Source: Vanilla planifolia
Taxonomy: Eukaryota; Streptophyta; Magnoliopsida; Asparagales; Orchidaceae
Direction: 5' to 3'
Length of the DNA stretch: 64,000 bases
Assembly: GCA_023846275.1 (NCBI GenBank)
Contig: CM043871.1
Coordinates: 28,860,569-28,924,568, forward strand
This document shows, piece by piece, positions 1-12,379 of the stretch (its first letter is position 1; each line of letters starts with the position of its first letter). A program made the position numbers and the translations under genes. Below the pieces are notes generated by a model. That model did not search any database, had not been told where the DNA came from, and saw only the letters and a program-made list of their open reading frames with translations.

Positions 1-249
1 AAGACGAAGAAAGTTGTGAGAATCGTACGCAAAAGCAAAGCCCTAATTCCTTGCACCCCAGCTTCTGAAAGCACAGTAGTTGATAAATCTTCCACGGAGC
101 CGAAGCACTCCCCAGAGCCCATTGTCCCCGATAAATTAGGTTCCAAAGATCCCGTCATCGAGGATATCCATGGACTTGATCCCTCAGTGGATCCTGAGCC
201 TGAGGCTGAGCCTGAGCCCGAGCCCAAGCCTGAACCGGAGCCGGAGCTG

Positions 250-288
<39 letters not shown>

Positions 289-3200
289 ACCGAGACCGAG
301 ACCGATACCGACTTAAAACCTTCGTCGGGATTAGATGCCGCCGCCGTCGGCACTGCCATTTATGCTCCTGCTATCACAGAGGACGTGTCGAAGAAAGTTC
401 CTTCCTTGCCACCAGTCACTGCTGAAGCCCTTGGAGCCGATTTACCTGAAACGATTTCAGCGGAATCTTTACAGAAGCCAGGCCCAAAGACAACCATTCG
501 GGTAAGGAAGGTATTGAGGAAAAAATTTGTAAAGAAATTAGTGCCCAAGGGTTGCTTAGCAGCCAAAAATGTTAAAGGTAAGAACATTCAGTCGGAATCG
601 GCAGCCGGCTTGCCAGGAACCTCTTTGAGCCTTAACCATGTTACTAACGTGCGACTGGAACATGAAGGCTCCATTCCTGAAATTCAGATGAAGGGTGAAG
701 ATAAGTTTGTTCCCATTGAAGCTGATATTGTGGTGGAGGGTAAGGAAGAATGTGATATCAAGCAGGCTAGATCTGATGTTTTGGTGAGCAGGAATGATGG
801 GGATGGTTTGGAGACAGTAAATAAGCACGAGGTGGAGGGCATGTCGGAGAGGATGAAAAGGAGGAAATCAGAGATATTTGTTGGTGGGTTGGATAGAGAT
901 GCAAAGGAGGAGGATTTAAGGAGTGTTTTTGGAAAAGTTGGAGAGATTTTGGAGGTACGGATGATGATTGATGGACAATCAGGGAAGAACAAGGGCTATG
1001 CTTTCCTGAGGTATGCTGAGCCCTCTTTTGCAAAGAGGGCAGTTGCAGAGTTGGCCAAGGTTGAGGTATGCACCTTTTCAGTTATTGCTAGTTGTTCATT
1101 TAATGGATTAGATTAATTTCCTGATGTTCCGCAGAGCCTTATATACTTATTAACAAGTACTAGGAATTAGTGAAGAACATTTTCTAAACCAATGCACTGC
1201 TTTAAATATCTAATTTTGTTTTAGTTGAATTGAAGAATTTAGCATGGATAATGAGACAATCAAAGCTATTGATACTATATAATTCCCTTTAAATAAATAA
1301 AATGGAAGTAGTAATTCTAGCATGGTTTTGCATAGTTGAGGAATATTGTGTGAAGAAGAGGAAAAAAATAAAACTGTAAGATCAGTATACTTGAATGCAT
1401 GCCTATGTTTTCTCTGGTGGACTTTTGCCATGAGATGCTGGCATCTTACATAGGCTTTTGTACACACCAATTGTAATTCTAACATCTCAAATGTTGCCAT
1501 TTACTTCAACTAAATTTTTTATATGCTACATTTATAACCTTAAAATGCTTCCTTGGCACTCCTTTCAATCGATATTAGTTCTTGTGGAGAAGGTTTGTGA
1601 CACCTTGAGATCATCAAGGGTAGGGATTGGGGAGCCTTATGGTTTGAGATCCTTTGAATTGGATTCACAAGACAAGGACATACTCTTGCTAAGTTTCTTG
1701 TTGGTAATGTGGTTGGGGGAAATGGAGGGAAAGTTCTTGTAAAATATATCAAGGGAAACTTCTTGCTGAGCCAATTGCTTTAATTCAATCTTTTTATATG
1801 CTATGGTCATATTGTTCAAATAAGTTACTTCTTTCAATCAATGTAGTTAGTATGGATGAACTATGTGATATCTTGAGTTCATTGAGGATAGTGACTAAGG
1901 AATGATTTCTGGTTTTTTTATGCTTTCAAATGGTCTTATGAGGTCGTCCCCTTGGTAGGCTTCTAGGACATGGTGATCAAATTGGTGTAGGCGGTTTTGG
2001 ACAAAGAGTTTACATCGAATTTTTTTTTTTGCAAAATGTTTCAAGGATCTTCTTTGTTATTGTCAAGATGCTTTTTGATGATAGATTTTTGTCACATTTG
2101 GAATGAAGAAAATTATTCCTTTAAGTTATATTTTGCTTTGTGATCATGTTTTTAAAATGGTACCTCACTAGACTCAACATTGTTCAATGGTGGGCCAAGT
2201 GGTGCTTGTGGGCCTATGCCATCTTGCGATAACAAGGATGATGAGTGATAGCTTAGAAGAAGATTCATTTGAAAGGAATGCCTCTAGTTAGGATAATTGG
2301 AAGGGATGAGTAAGTACTGCATCAAAAGAGAGAAAATATTTTATAATATATATAGAGGATTTAGTTTGAAACCATTATAATGCCTTTTGAAGGATAAAGC
2401 CAAAATAACCTTGCCACTTTGAACTGGATCATGATAGTATATGTTAGAGGATAGTCTTCTTGTATAAGATGGTTAAAGAAAACCAGGTTGAAGTTGGTCT
2501 TTGATACTATGTGAATTTTAAGGACAAGAAGTGATGTAGCATCATTTCATGGATAAGGGATACAATGGATATGGTTTAGCATCTACAAGTCTTTTTAGAG
2601 GTGTTCAAGATGATTGACATTGGAGGGTTTCGTCACTTAATTTGAGGATTTGTTCTAAAATTGTCAAGTTGTCATTTGAGGAAAAGGTTTTGAGGCTTGT
2701 TGGGATAGAAATAGTCAATAATCAAAACGTGTTGAGGCCGATTATTGAGAGCTAGTTCAGAAGTAGTGCTCTAATGTTATGCATAAAATGTAATATTGAT
2801 GTATTAGTCTAGCATCAATTTTGCTCATGAAAAGGATGTTTTTTCAAATATGGATTTTTCAATATTAAACATTGATAGAATTTGATGGTTATGTATGCAA
2901 AATTTCGTCTAATTGGAAAAATACATACCTTTCTATTTTGTTAGTTCAATTGTTAAGTGGTTTCTATTGTGGTTGGCATGTCTAAATTGTTGTTTTTCTT
3001 ATCTTTTCTTTTGTTACTCAATATTACTTTCACTCAATGTTTTCTTGATGCAATTGAACATTATGGTCAGGCTAGTGTATCCATTCTTAACTAAATGCAT
3101 TTATATTTTTTTGATTTGTGAGCAATGATTGGACTGCTTTGGGCATTTCTAGATATGTGGAAAGGTTTGTGGAACTGCAGCTGTCCAAGGGAATGACACA

Positions 3201-6200
3201 ATATTTCTTGGTAATATTGACAAAACATGGAAGAAAGAAGATGTAAATTTCCTTCCTACTTGATATTCATTTTTCGAACTGTTATCCTTGTATTGGTATT
3301 TTGGCCTTTTTGTGGGCCATTTTTTCTTAGATAAATTGCCTTTGCTGGGGTTTCCTGTTCAGGTAATCAAACTGTTACAGGAAGTTGGGATTGAGAATAT
3401 CGATACAGTCCGTGTTCTTGTTGATCCTAATAATGCAGATGTTAATCGTGGGTTTGCATTTCTAGAACTTGAAACAAATGCAGATGCTCAACGTGCTTAC
3501 AAAAAACTTCAGAAGAAAGATGTTTTCGGGAAGGGTAGAAATATCAAAGTTGCATGGGCTGATTCATTCATTGTTCCTGATGAAGAGGAAATGCAAAAGG
3601 TATTTTATTACTGGCTTCTCCCCATTCTTCTTTGCATTATTTGCTGTGATTTATGGTTTTTTGTCCTGCTTAATCATTTCTTGTTAGTGTAGAGTTTATG
3701 GGCATGTTTGTTCATTTGTTCACTTGTTTCTCATTGTGCTCTCATATTAGCTGATGAGTATACATTAAAAATATTCAATAATATATTGAGAATCCTGAAA
3801 TAATCAATGGTTTCCTAATTAATATCTCAAAAAATAAAGTTTTAATTTGATTATTGTAATGCATTTTGTTAAGCTTTGTGGTTCTCTATTTGTCTATGCC
3901 TTTCACTTTACCCTCATGGAATCCGCTTGTTTGCTTTTGGTAAATGTGATTGAAATTCTTATTTTATTCTGTAAAAAAAACAGCCTCCTTCAAATTGTAG
4001 TTATCATTTTATTTATATGTGCAAAACTATTGCCCATGTATGTTTATTGTGATTTTTCTCTTATTAGTGATCTATTTCTTTTCTCATGATAGGTAAAATC
4101 AGTATATGCTGAAGGAATTCCAGATTCTTGGAACGAAGATAAACTTAAGGAGACTTTCAAAAAGTTTGGGGAGATAGAACGAGTTGTTCTAGGAAGGAAC
4201 ATTAAAACAGCAAAGCGCAGGGATTTTGCTTTCATTAACTATGCAAATCGTGAAGCTGCCCTTTCATGTATTGAATCTTTAAGTAATGATGTAATCGAAG
4301 ACGATGGTTCAAAGGTAGTCTTTTCTTGTCTTAAGTACTTGTTTACTATTGAATGCAGTGCTTTATATATTGCACAATGCTTCTGCTTATTGTTCCCAGG
4401 TAAATTTAAAGGTAGCACTTGCAAAACGTGTCCACAAGGTCAAACCAAAGAATGTAGGACAGAATTCTGCTAATAGTAGTTCCCTGAATGAGAAATTCAA
4501 GCCTCTCCAGCGTATGTTATACTATCTTTGGTTTTTTTACGGATTGTATTGTTGATAAATCTGCAGCATTTTAGTTGAAAAATTTCTTATGTGATTCAGT
4601 GTTTTTTTTTTTTTTTCTCTGTTAAAATCTTGTATGATCGTTGCTGGATGTTAAATACCCGTTGCAGTATGTGCTTTTACTCTAAATTATCATTTTCTGT
4701 GCTAGGAATACCTTTCTTGTTACCTTTTATAATATGGTAAAATGCATTGTGCCATTTGGCTGTTGCTCTTCTGGAGAAATCAAAACTTAATGGGAAGATC
4801 AATCTACTTTGAATGTAAATGTTAACATTTAATTTGCATTTGTGATTTTTCTGCATACTAATGTATTTTTTGGGTGGTATATTGCATCCTTTTATTAGCA
4901 AACGATTACCCCAGTAAATTTACATTGCATGGTTTCCTATTTCTGTATTATTAACCTCAATTTTGCATCTGTCCTTAGTCTAGCCAGACTTTCTCTACAG
5001 AATTTTTTATTTTTGTTTCAATTTATTAAAACCCTTAAAACTTTCTCGTGTCACAATCTGTAAAGGTTTTGGAAATAACTTGTCCAGTTACAATTTCTTT
5101 TTTTTTTTATTATTTTTTGAATAATCTGGTTCGCTTTAAGCTTATAGTTTACTTCTTTTATATGGCAAGACTTCTTTCTTCTTCCTACACATAGCTGTAA
5201 TCATTCCCAGTGTTCTTTATCCGGTGTCTAGTATATGTGTTTTCACGTCACTAATGCCTTCTTATCCTCAGTTCAAGCTTATTTACTCTTCTTCCAAAAT
5301 TTGGCATCGTGGTACAGTGTTTTATGCTAAGTCCTGTTAGTCCTTTTATGAAATTCATCTAGCAATCTGAATAATAAAAAAACTTTCTTTTTTTTTTTTT
5401 TTTTTTGGCAAGTTATGATGACGCCTCAGTCAATCCCTTCATTATGAGTTATATAGTCTTGGATTAGAGTATGCCTAAATGTAGTTGATATCAAAAATAA
5501 GATTTTAGACTGCCTAAAAGTTATATTAGCAGTGTTGTGTATCTTTTACTGATTCAATACGAAACTATATTCTACAAGCATATTAATCAAGAACATATTG
5601 CAATACAAATTTTGTGCAGGTGTTCTACCACAGGATTATTCTCCAACCGTGCAGGGACAAAAGCGTACCTTTTCAGCATTGGTGATTTCATACACTCTGT
5701 GATGCAATGCTACCTTTCTTAGTGTTTGTATCTACCTTTGACCGTATTTGATGCTGCAGGGAGATAGTACATTACATTCAGATTTTAATGGGTATCCACG
5801 GGCACGGTTAGACAGCAGTTTTGGAATTCCAGGCTCAAGGTTTAAATTTATGGCATTATCAAGCTTTAATATTATGAAAAATAGTTGTTGGTTTTCACGT
5901 CTTTTCTCAATTATTTGGAGCACCTTTGTTGAATTTTTCTGTGCTATTTCTTTTTACTGGAGTTTTGCATTTCTTATTTCTGGTGTGTCATTTCATTTCT
6001 TCTTTTCTTGTCAGCAATTGTATGTTTTCTTCCCTTAAAGAAGAGGATTGAGTTACAATAACGCTTCATTGAGTGCTAGAAATAAACGTTATCTGTTTTA
6101 TCAGTTATGAATGTTCTCAGCCAAATAAATTTAGAATGTGTCGTCATGGTATATTCTTTTTGACAATATATTAATTGTCTTTTGTGATGATTTCCTGTTT

Positions 6201-7684
6201 GTATGAAAAATCTAACAGCTAAGACAGCAGAATTTTTTGGAGAGTGGTTTTAACGTTTAAAGGATGTCACCTTATAAGATCTAAAATCGATATTTGGGCA
6301 TGCAAGTTTTGCGTAGTGGTAATAATACTTGATATGAGAACACCAAACTAGAAGACAATGCTAATATAGATGTTTGTGTTATCGTTGTAATCAAATAAAA
6401 ATGGATAATTCTGAGAAACGTGGTGCATGCTATTTGATCAGAAAGCTATGCTCAAGCATGAAGTTTTACTTCTATGAAACTGTGGTGAGACAATTAGCAT
6501 TACATGGTACAGAGTATTTGTATGCAAGAAAATAAATACTGTTATAATTTAAATTTGATGAGTGGTCATAGATGGAAGTGTTCGATGGGAAAGAAGTGTT
6601 TATATGGAAGTGTTGGGGGAGCTTCAAATGAAGATGACTTAACGGGAATTTGTGTAAGATGGTCCATACATCTTAATTGTACTGAAAGATGCTTCAGGTA
6701 GGAATGGTGAATTGGTGGACAATTGGGCAAGTGGATTATTCACAAAAGATACAAGGAGACATCATTTAGGAAGGGTCTTGAACACTTGGAGTTTAACCAA
6801 AAGTTGTTTTTTATATAATATTATTGGAGCAAAGAATCTTTTTTACCATCCTTGGTGGACTGGAGCTTTTGTTTTTGTTGTTGTTGTACGTTTATTGTAG
6901 ATTGATGGAAATATGAGAGGAGCTTTTGATAGAACAGTAAAAGTTGCTCATATAAACCTTTAGGTCTCCCAAAGTTTAGGTAGTGAAGTCTTTTACAAAA
7001 CTTTGGCTCTTCGACTCCGATTCTTCCCTGGTCGCATCCTTCCTGATCCCATGAATGATGATGGTTTTCTTTTACAAAACTTTGGCTCTTTGTTTAAGGG
7101 ATTGTTTGATGTATTCCTAGTAAAATGTACTAATAACATTGTTACTAGATAAAAGTTTGACACATTTGATCTGGCTCAGCTATGGTATGACACCCAGTGG
7201 TGGGATTGCCTCATCTCTAGCTCACAATCGACAACCCATTCTTCCATCTGGGTATCCTTTAGGTATGTTCTGACACTCTTGGTGTTTACTATTATTTTAT
7301 ATTAGATTTTAGGAAGTGACCCATCAAGAATAATGTCTATATTTATCATTGTTTTGGTCTTTGATTTCATATAGGTTCGTCTTACGGATCTGGGCGTTAC
7401 GCAAACTCTTACCTGGTAAGAGCACATTGAGTTTTAATGGCCCATAGCTTTTAAGCCTTGATCTCTCTTGATAAAGAGTGTTGTTTAGAAAGTAATCCTG
7501 TGATTCACTCACTATTCGTATTGCTACCCTACAGTTAAGACAAGGAGCTCCACCATATATGGGCAGCCTTGGGCAAAGATGTAAGCTCGATTTCTTCCAT
7601 GAAGCAGAGGTCATCATAATTTTTTATATTTGCTTGCATATGTGATACAAAAATTATTTTTTGTGTGTGCAGATCAACTGTGAA
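1..7684 (+). CDS. RRM-domain RNA-binding protein, hnRNP Q/R-like (5' partial)
   Basis: Likely a nuclear RNA-binding protein acting in pre-mRNA processing or chromatin-linked RNA regulation. Deduced coding exons: <1-1065, 3153-3242, 3363-3599, 4093-4314, 4400-4511, 5620-5681, 5760-5839, 7180-7262, 7375-7415, 7535-7580, 7674-7684; phases agree throughout and give about 682 residues from the window edge. The frame is open from base 1, so the true start lies upstream. Counting from the edge: a basic stretch (KKVVRIVRKSK), a Glu-Pro repeat at about 65-100, RRM1 from 291 (RNP2 EIFVGGL, RNP1 KGYAFLRY), RRM2 from 371 (TIFLGNI; RGFAFLEL), RRM3 from 465 (SVYAEGI; RDFAFINY), then a Gly/Ser/Tyr/Pro-rich tail. 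Three consecutive RRMs after an acidic region match the plant hnRNP Q-like family (the Arabidopsis LIF2 / At2g44710 group, from memory). The first seven exons are secure. The small tail exons rest on splice sites and phase only, and an exon between 5840 and 7179 could be missed. Confidence 0.87.
197..314 (+). repeat. Coding Glu-Pro hexanucleotide minisatellite
   Basis: A run of GAGCCC/GAGCCT-type hexamers encodes alternating Glu-Pro, then Glu-Thr and Asp-Thr, in the acidic N-terminal region of the RRM protein. The centre is five near-perfect GAGCCC copies, so length variation between individuals is likely. Confidence 0.9.
1066..3152 (+). other. Intron 1 of the RRM gene (2.1 kb)
   Basis: It splits RRM1 just before its last beta strand: exon 1 ends KVE before GTATGC and exon 2 resumes after TTTCTAG with ICGKVCG. 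It contains an internal diverged tandem duplication (about 1495-2010). No gene is recognisable. Parts of 1560-2760 look like decayed coding or transposon sequence, without an identifiable domain. Confidence 0.75.
1495..2010. repeat. Diverged two-copy tandem repeat, period about 270 bp
   Basis: The segment around 1561 (CTTTCAATCGAT, then a GTTTGTGACACCTTGAGATCAT motif region) recurs around 1831 with scattered substitutions and short gaps. Both copies are preceded by a TTTTTTATATGCTA-like stretch. It lies inside intron 1 of the RRM gene. Confidence 0.5.
4512..5619 (+). other. Intron 5 of the RRM gene (1.1 kb)
   Basis: T-rich intron with several poly-T tracts (for example near 4602, 5098 and 5388). 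No gene or conserved element seen. The shorter intron 3600-4092 is likewise featureless. Confidence 0.7.
5840..7179 (+). other. Intron 7 of the RRM gene (1.3 kb)
   Basis: Joins a phase-2 donor (GGC TCA AG) to the acceptor before TATGGTATGACACCC. It contains a 22-bp exact direct repeat (6990-7011 and 7069-7090) flanking 57 bp that reads open. No supported exon was found, but this is where one would be missed. Confidence 0.6.
6990..7090. repeat. 22-bp exact direct repeat flanking 57 bp
   Basis: CTTTTACAAAACTTTGGCTC followed by TT occurs at 6990-7011 and again at 7069-7090. The spacer is more GC-rich than the surrounding intron. Confidence 0.8.
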
Positions 7685-8087
7685 GGCGAATCGATTCTCA
7701 TTTGCGCCTGTCAATGGCCTCCCTGATCTCATCATAGTGGGATGATTGGCTGCTCAGGTGTACAGGATGAACCATTATGCAAGTCTTCTAGTTGTTTTTC
7801 GCCCTTCATCAGTTCTTAGCGTTTCTTTTTTTTATGCTCTTAAACTGTAAAAGCAAATTTATTAGGTATCTGGATGTGGTTCTTTTTGGGTATACTTGTT
7901 AAGTTTACTGGAGTTCTTTATATCGATCATTGGCTCAGGCTTAAGCTCAATTCATACACTATATGATGTTTTAGTTTGGTTATGTTATAACTTGGCACAT
8001 TTAGATCATGGAGTGTGGTCCAAGCCTAGTTGGGTTAGCTGCTAACTAAATCTAAATCTTAACCAAGAACTTGAATCAAGTCAACCC
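7685..8087. other. 3' flank of the RRM gene
   Basis: Contains the 3' UTR and downstream sequence. Much of it (to about 8020) is also present, diverged, at about 18760-19110, which shows that the duplicated unit extended past the end of the gene. No other gene. Confidence 0.6.
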
Positions 8088-8288
8088 TGCTCTGCTGAAA
8101 TCCCAAATCAAAGAGGATTTGGGTTTCTGAAGCTCTGTTCTACGTGGATCTTGTCCTCTAGACTTGGGTTTCTTCTTATTTACGGCAGAAGAATAAAGGT
8201 TTCTTCAACCAAATGAAGCCTTGAGGATGATGCACAGGACTTGCCAAATCCCAACTGACTCGTTTGATAGGTAATTTTATACTGGAAG
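8088..8288 (+). pseudogene. Truncated VTE3 exon 1 fragment
   Basis: Matches exon 1 of the intact VTE3 gene at about 23450-23959 on the same strand: shared words include GGGTTTC, AGGATAAAGGTTTCTTCAA-like, GACTTGCCA and CCCAACTGACTCGTTTGATAG. Relative to the intact gene it lacks the start codon region, about 300 bp (equivalent to about 23567-23867, including the S-adenosylmethionine-binding loop) and a further roughly 20 bp, and it has frame-breaking changes and an altered splice donor. Homology continues into intron 1 sequence, so it arose by DNA duplication rather than retroposition. It cannot encode a methyltransferase. Confidence 0.85.
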
Positions 8289-8925
8289 TGAGACTTTTTC
8301 ATGTCATAGCTTGATTTCCTTGTCACCCAACATTGCTTAAGAGTTTCGTTTTTTGTTGGTGTACTACTCTTTAAGAAATTTATAAATAGATTTAAATATT
8401 ATGTATGAACTAAATTAAATAGTATGAACTAAATTAACTACAATCTCAATTTTGAATTTGATTTGAAGGAATTCTATGATAAAACTTAACAAATAGTGGT
8501 ACAAGCACACGCAAGTTGATTAGAAGATATAACTACAAGAGCTCTTGGTCACAAATAATTATATGTGAGGAGAAAACACTATAATAGTCTCAAATTGGGC
8601 ATAAATCTTCCGCTTCAACCTTAAATAGCTAAGGAAACTACTTCATTGTCAAGATTAGTACAATTGAATTACTAGAGCACTGCAAAACAAAGAAGAGTGA
8701 ATTTGTCATACTCTTTAACATCTTTGTATGTTTTTTTAAATATTTCATAATGGTGAAGAATTTACCCCTTCTTTCTTTTGGGTTTTATAAATCTTTCTTT
8801 TGAGAACAGTAATTCACTAATTATGATTGTACACCCACAAATGAGAATTTTTTATATTCAAAGATAAAAATTATTTATGATCATAATTGTCACACCTTAG
8901 ATTTAGATGACAACTCATATTATCA
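8289..8925 (+). repeat. Copy of VTE3 intron 1 sequence (block A)
   Basis: From 8289 to about 8450 it aligns with the start of VTE3 intron 1 (about 23960-24135): TTCCTTGTCACCCAA versus TTCTTTTCCACCCAA, and TTAAATATTATGTAT in both. From about 8460 to 8925 it aligns with 26570-27062: CAAATAGTGGTACAAGCA versus CAAATAGTCGCACAAGCA, GAGTGAATTTGTCATACTCT versus GAGTGAATTTATCATACTCT, and GTCACACCTTAGATTTAGATGA versus its near match. The jump defines an extra 2.4 kb in the intact gene's intron. Confidence 0.75.
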
Positions 8926-9756
8926 AACCAAAAATGATTAAAAAAAATCAGTCTAAACCTATATGAAAACAAAATAACTTCACTACTTTATGTCTTATAT
9001 ATATTTATATTGTCCCCACAATTGAGAATAAGACAAGTGATATATTTATATTGTTTTATCTTCATGCTTATAAGAATTTTATAATGTATTTTATGTTGAT
9101 TTTGAAGAGATGTGTTCCAGATCCTACACATGTTGTTAGGATATAGATCTAAAGATTAAATTTGATTAAACTTAACATATTCAAATATACGAACATAAAT
9201 ATTATATAAAAAAGAAAAGATATTGAAGGATAAGATTAATCCAAGAGAGACGGGACTTAGAGAAATAAAAGTAGTTGGAAATGTACAAGATCATAAACTT
9301 TTTTGAATTTTGGGATAATTTTTTTTTGAAGAATGTAATTGCCTATAATTTTATTATGTTTAATATATTATAAATCTTAAAGTTAAGCTAGTGTGATTAT
9401 ACACATGTATATTTTAAAAAAATAAAATTAAATTTTTGAAATTGTATCTTTATAAGTTTAAATAATATTAAATTATTATGAGTTTGAGATACATGTCATA
9501 GTTTCAATTGTATTCAATAATTTTAATTGAACATACCATTGTATAAAACAATTCAAGAGAAATATAATGATATTAACTTTTTCATTTTTAGAGATCTATA
9601 TTATTTTATGTGAGTTTTCAAAAAGAAAATATAAATGTTAATTCTTTAATAACTATGGATAGATTTTTAATTTTTCAAAATCTTCATGTGATAGGATTGA
9701 ATTAATCTTTGATTGCATGTGGTTGTGCTGATGAGAAAGTTAAGAAAAGCATAAAT

Positions 9757-9803
<47 letters not shown>

Positions 9804-10271
9804 TGGTTATAAAGAGAGAGAAGGAAGAAATAGAGCTCAGTTGGAGGAAAACAACAAGGAGTAAATGTAGGAAAAGAGATAGAATTAATGAAAGTAGAGT
9901 TGGAAAATATTATTACAACATAGAGGAGAGTTTTGAAACAAGTGGAAGAAAAGAACAACTTTTATAATTGGCCTAAAAAGATAGGCTACCACAAGGAAAA
10001 AACAAAGAAACTGAGTAGTAGCTTGCAAGAAGAGGTAAGCATTTAAGATTGATTTTATTAGAGATTCATTTTTGGTTTTATGCAAATAAAAGTATAGTGA
10101 GCTTGTGATTGAGTTAGAATTGGTATTGTAATGGTTTAGAATGGATTTAAAATGGCTAAGAAGTTTGGATCAAAATCGTGAAGTTAACAATGAAGAAAGT
10201 GTTATCTATTTAGAATCATACAAGAATGGTGATGCAAATCTTATTTGCATGATCAGTGTTAAATGGCTAAG
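8926..10271. other. AT-rich intergenic stretch
   Basis: No gene recognised. It contains an (AG)n microsatellite near 9761-9802 and purine-rich sequence after it (9803-10030), which opens short shadow frames on the other strand. It ends at the solo LTR insertion site. Confidence 0.6.
9761..9802. repeat. (AG)n microsatellite
   Basis: About 20 uninterrupted AG dinucleotides. The low-complexity Ser-Leu frame on the minus strand is an artefact of it. Confidence 0.95.
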
Positions 10272-12093
10272 TGTTATACCCGGTAAAATATTATATGTTT
10301 AATCTTCAATAATTCAATTGTGGCTTGGATGATTTCAGATTGACAGTAGGATGAGCCAGGAGCTCAATTAGAGGCTATTAGAATTTCTGAAATTTTCTGG
10401 GGATTTTTCGGAGCACCAAGATTTTTTTTTAAAACTGGAATTTGGTTTTTTTTTTACCGCGCGTGAACCGGACCGGAGCGGTTCAACGAATGTGGGGCGG
10501 TTCGCCGAGGTGCGTTTGCGCGTGCGTTTGGATAAGCCGTGGATAAGCGGATCGGACGGGCGAGATCAACCGGCGCTTAATGGGTCTTAACGGGTTATTA
10601 CCGGTTTAAGCCTGGTATTTAACCTAAACTGTTCGGCTGTTAGGGTTTCGAACGGCGGCTAGAGGCGAGTGTTCTCGGCGAACGACAGTACTTTCCGGCA
10701 GCCTTCCAAGGGGCTTTTGGTAACCGGAGGTTCGCGGGGCAGAGGCGAGCATTTTGGTACCGGTTTCGTTCGGCGAGGAGCTGCGGTTGATCGCGTGCGA
10801 GCTTCACCATCGCCGGCGAGCAAGGTAGGAAAGTCAGATTTAAATTAGTTATTTAGTAGAAATTAAAAGCATGGAATATTTTGCTTAATGAACACAAGCA
10901 TGTGGATGAAAAATCGGACTTAGTTGAATGCTAATCTGCGTCTTTTACAAATTTTGGATTTTCTGGAAAATTGCCCATTTCGCCGAAAAATTTAGTTAAT
11001 GCTTAGGAACATGTTAGGGATTTGTATTATCAGTGTTGTCATTGAATTAGTCAATTAATTGTTGGATTAATCTTAAATCTCACAATACGGCTATGGCGTA
11101 CGAGCGAACTCCTTCGGCGGAAATTTTGAATGAACCTTAGAAATTAGTGGCATTATTGAAACATTAGGATAGTACGAACATCGGATTTTGTTTCTCCTTG
11201 TTCACGTTCGCCGGAAATCGATGGAAGGATTGGATTGGTCGGCGATTGCATCGGTTAGGGTTCGCGGGCGTCGGACCGAGGAAGGAGAAGGGTTTAGATT
11301 AATTACGAATTTATTTAAGTAATTAATGGTATTTATATAATATTTATTAGTAATTATATTTATTTAAGCATCGACTGATTAACGGATTATTAAGGAATTT
11401 GGTTCGGCTGTGTCGCGGTTCAGCACGAGGTTTCCGAACCGGCAGCGAAAACCGGTTCAGCGGGATTTGGCGCGGACGAACGGCGCGGAGGAAAATTTAA
11501 TTCGGAAATTAATCCGAATTTTCGGAAAAAGGATATATGTGGAATTTAAATTTTATTCGGAAATTTATTCCGAATTTCGGAAAATGGATAAAGGGTGGAA
11601 ATTGATTTTTTTGAATTTAAAAATTTCCTGAAGTGAGAAAAAGGTGATTTTTAGAAATCACGTAGCCAAGTTGAAATTGACTGTTGGAAATTACCCATAA
11701 ATTCAGTGCAGCTGGATTAGTTGGAAGGAAGTGTGACACTTGGGTGCTACCAGAATAGTCAGAATTTTGGTACAGTTTGTGTTGCTTGGATGGCAATGAC
11801 ATGGATTGAGTCAGTTTACTCAGTGTTGGCATATTTCATGGATTGGCATATTGGACCGGAATACTATAGGCCCTATATGATGTTTTAGGGTAGTTGTGGT
11901 AGGTAACTGTGCGGTACAGACTTAGCTTCCACAGTATACATGTGGACTGGTATGCGCCTTGTTGTATCTGGACACATGTTGTCGAATCTTGGAGTTAGAG
12001 CTTGGCAATGACTGTAGGGGCGTGGCTTCTATGGAAATTGTTGGGAGAGGACTTCTTGGGACGGTGGCTGAGTCGATCTCTTCTGGTCCATGA

Positions 12094-12205
12094 GTGTAGG
12101 CCTGCGCGCCTGAGAGTGGCAGTGGCAGGGGTGACTCGTCGTGGCTAGCCAAGTGTGTAGGCCTGCGTGCCTGAGGGTGGCAGGGGTGTCTCACGTTGGC
12201 TAGAG
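12094..12205. repeat. 60-bp tandem duplication inside the LTR
   Basis: GTGTAGGCCTGCG followed by a GCCTGAG..GTGGCAG stretch starts at 12094 and again at 12154, with a few substitutions and a small length change. Confidence 0.75.
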
Positions 12206-12273
12206 ATCTATGTGACTGGTTCTGTCTATAGTCTCCAGAAGATTGATTGACGAGAGACGCTGCGGTGTCGGGT

Positions 12274-12379
12274 GCTAGGCGTTGTGATGCGTGCACAGAG
12301 ATGGGCGTGTCCCGCTGGCATGCTTTGCCTAGGCGCCATGCGTGCGCAGAGATGGGCGTGTCCCGCTGGCATGCTGCCT
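12274..12379. repeat. 51-bp tandem duplication inside the LTR
   Basis: The segment with GCAGAGATGGGCGTGTCCCG (first copy GCACAGAG) starts at about 12287 and repeats 51 bp later at 12338. The copies are nearly identical, so this duplication is younger than the one at 12094. Confidence 0.85.

Noticed and set aside
16..16. GTG at position 16 as a start codon for the RRM protein
   Set aside because: The frame is open to base 1 and the gene is eukaryotic; the true ATG must lie upstream of the window.
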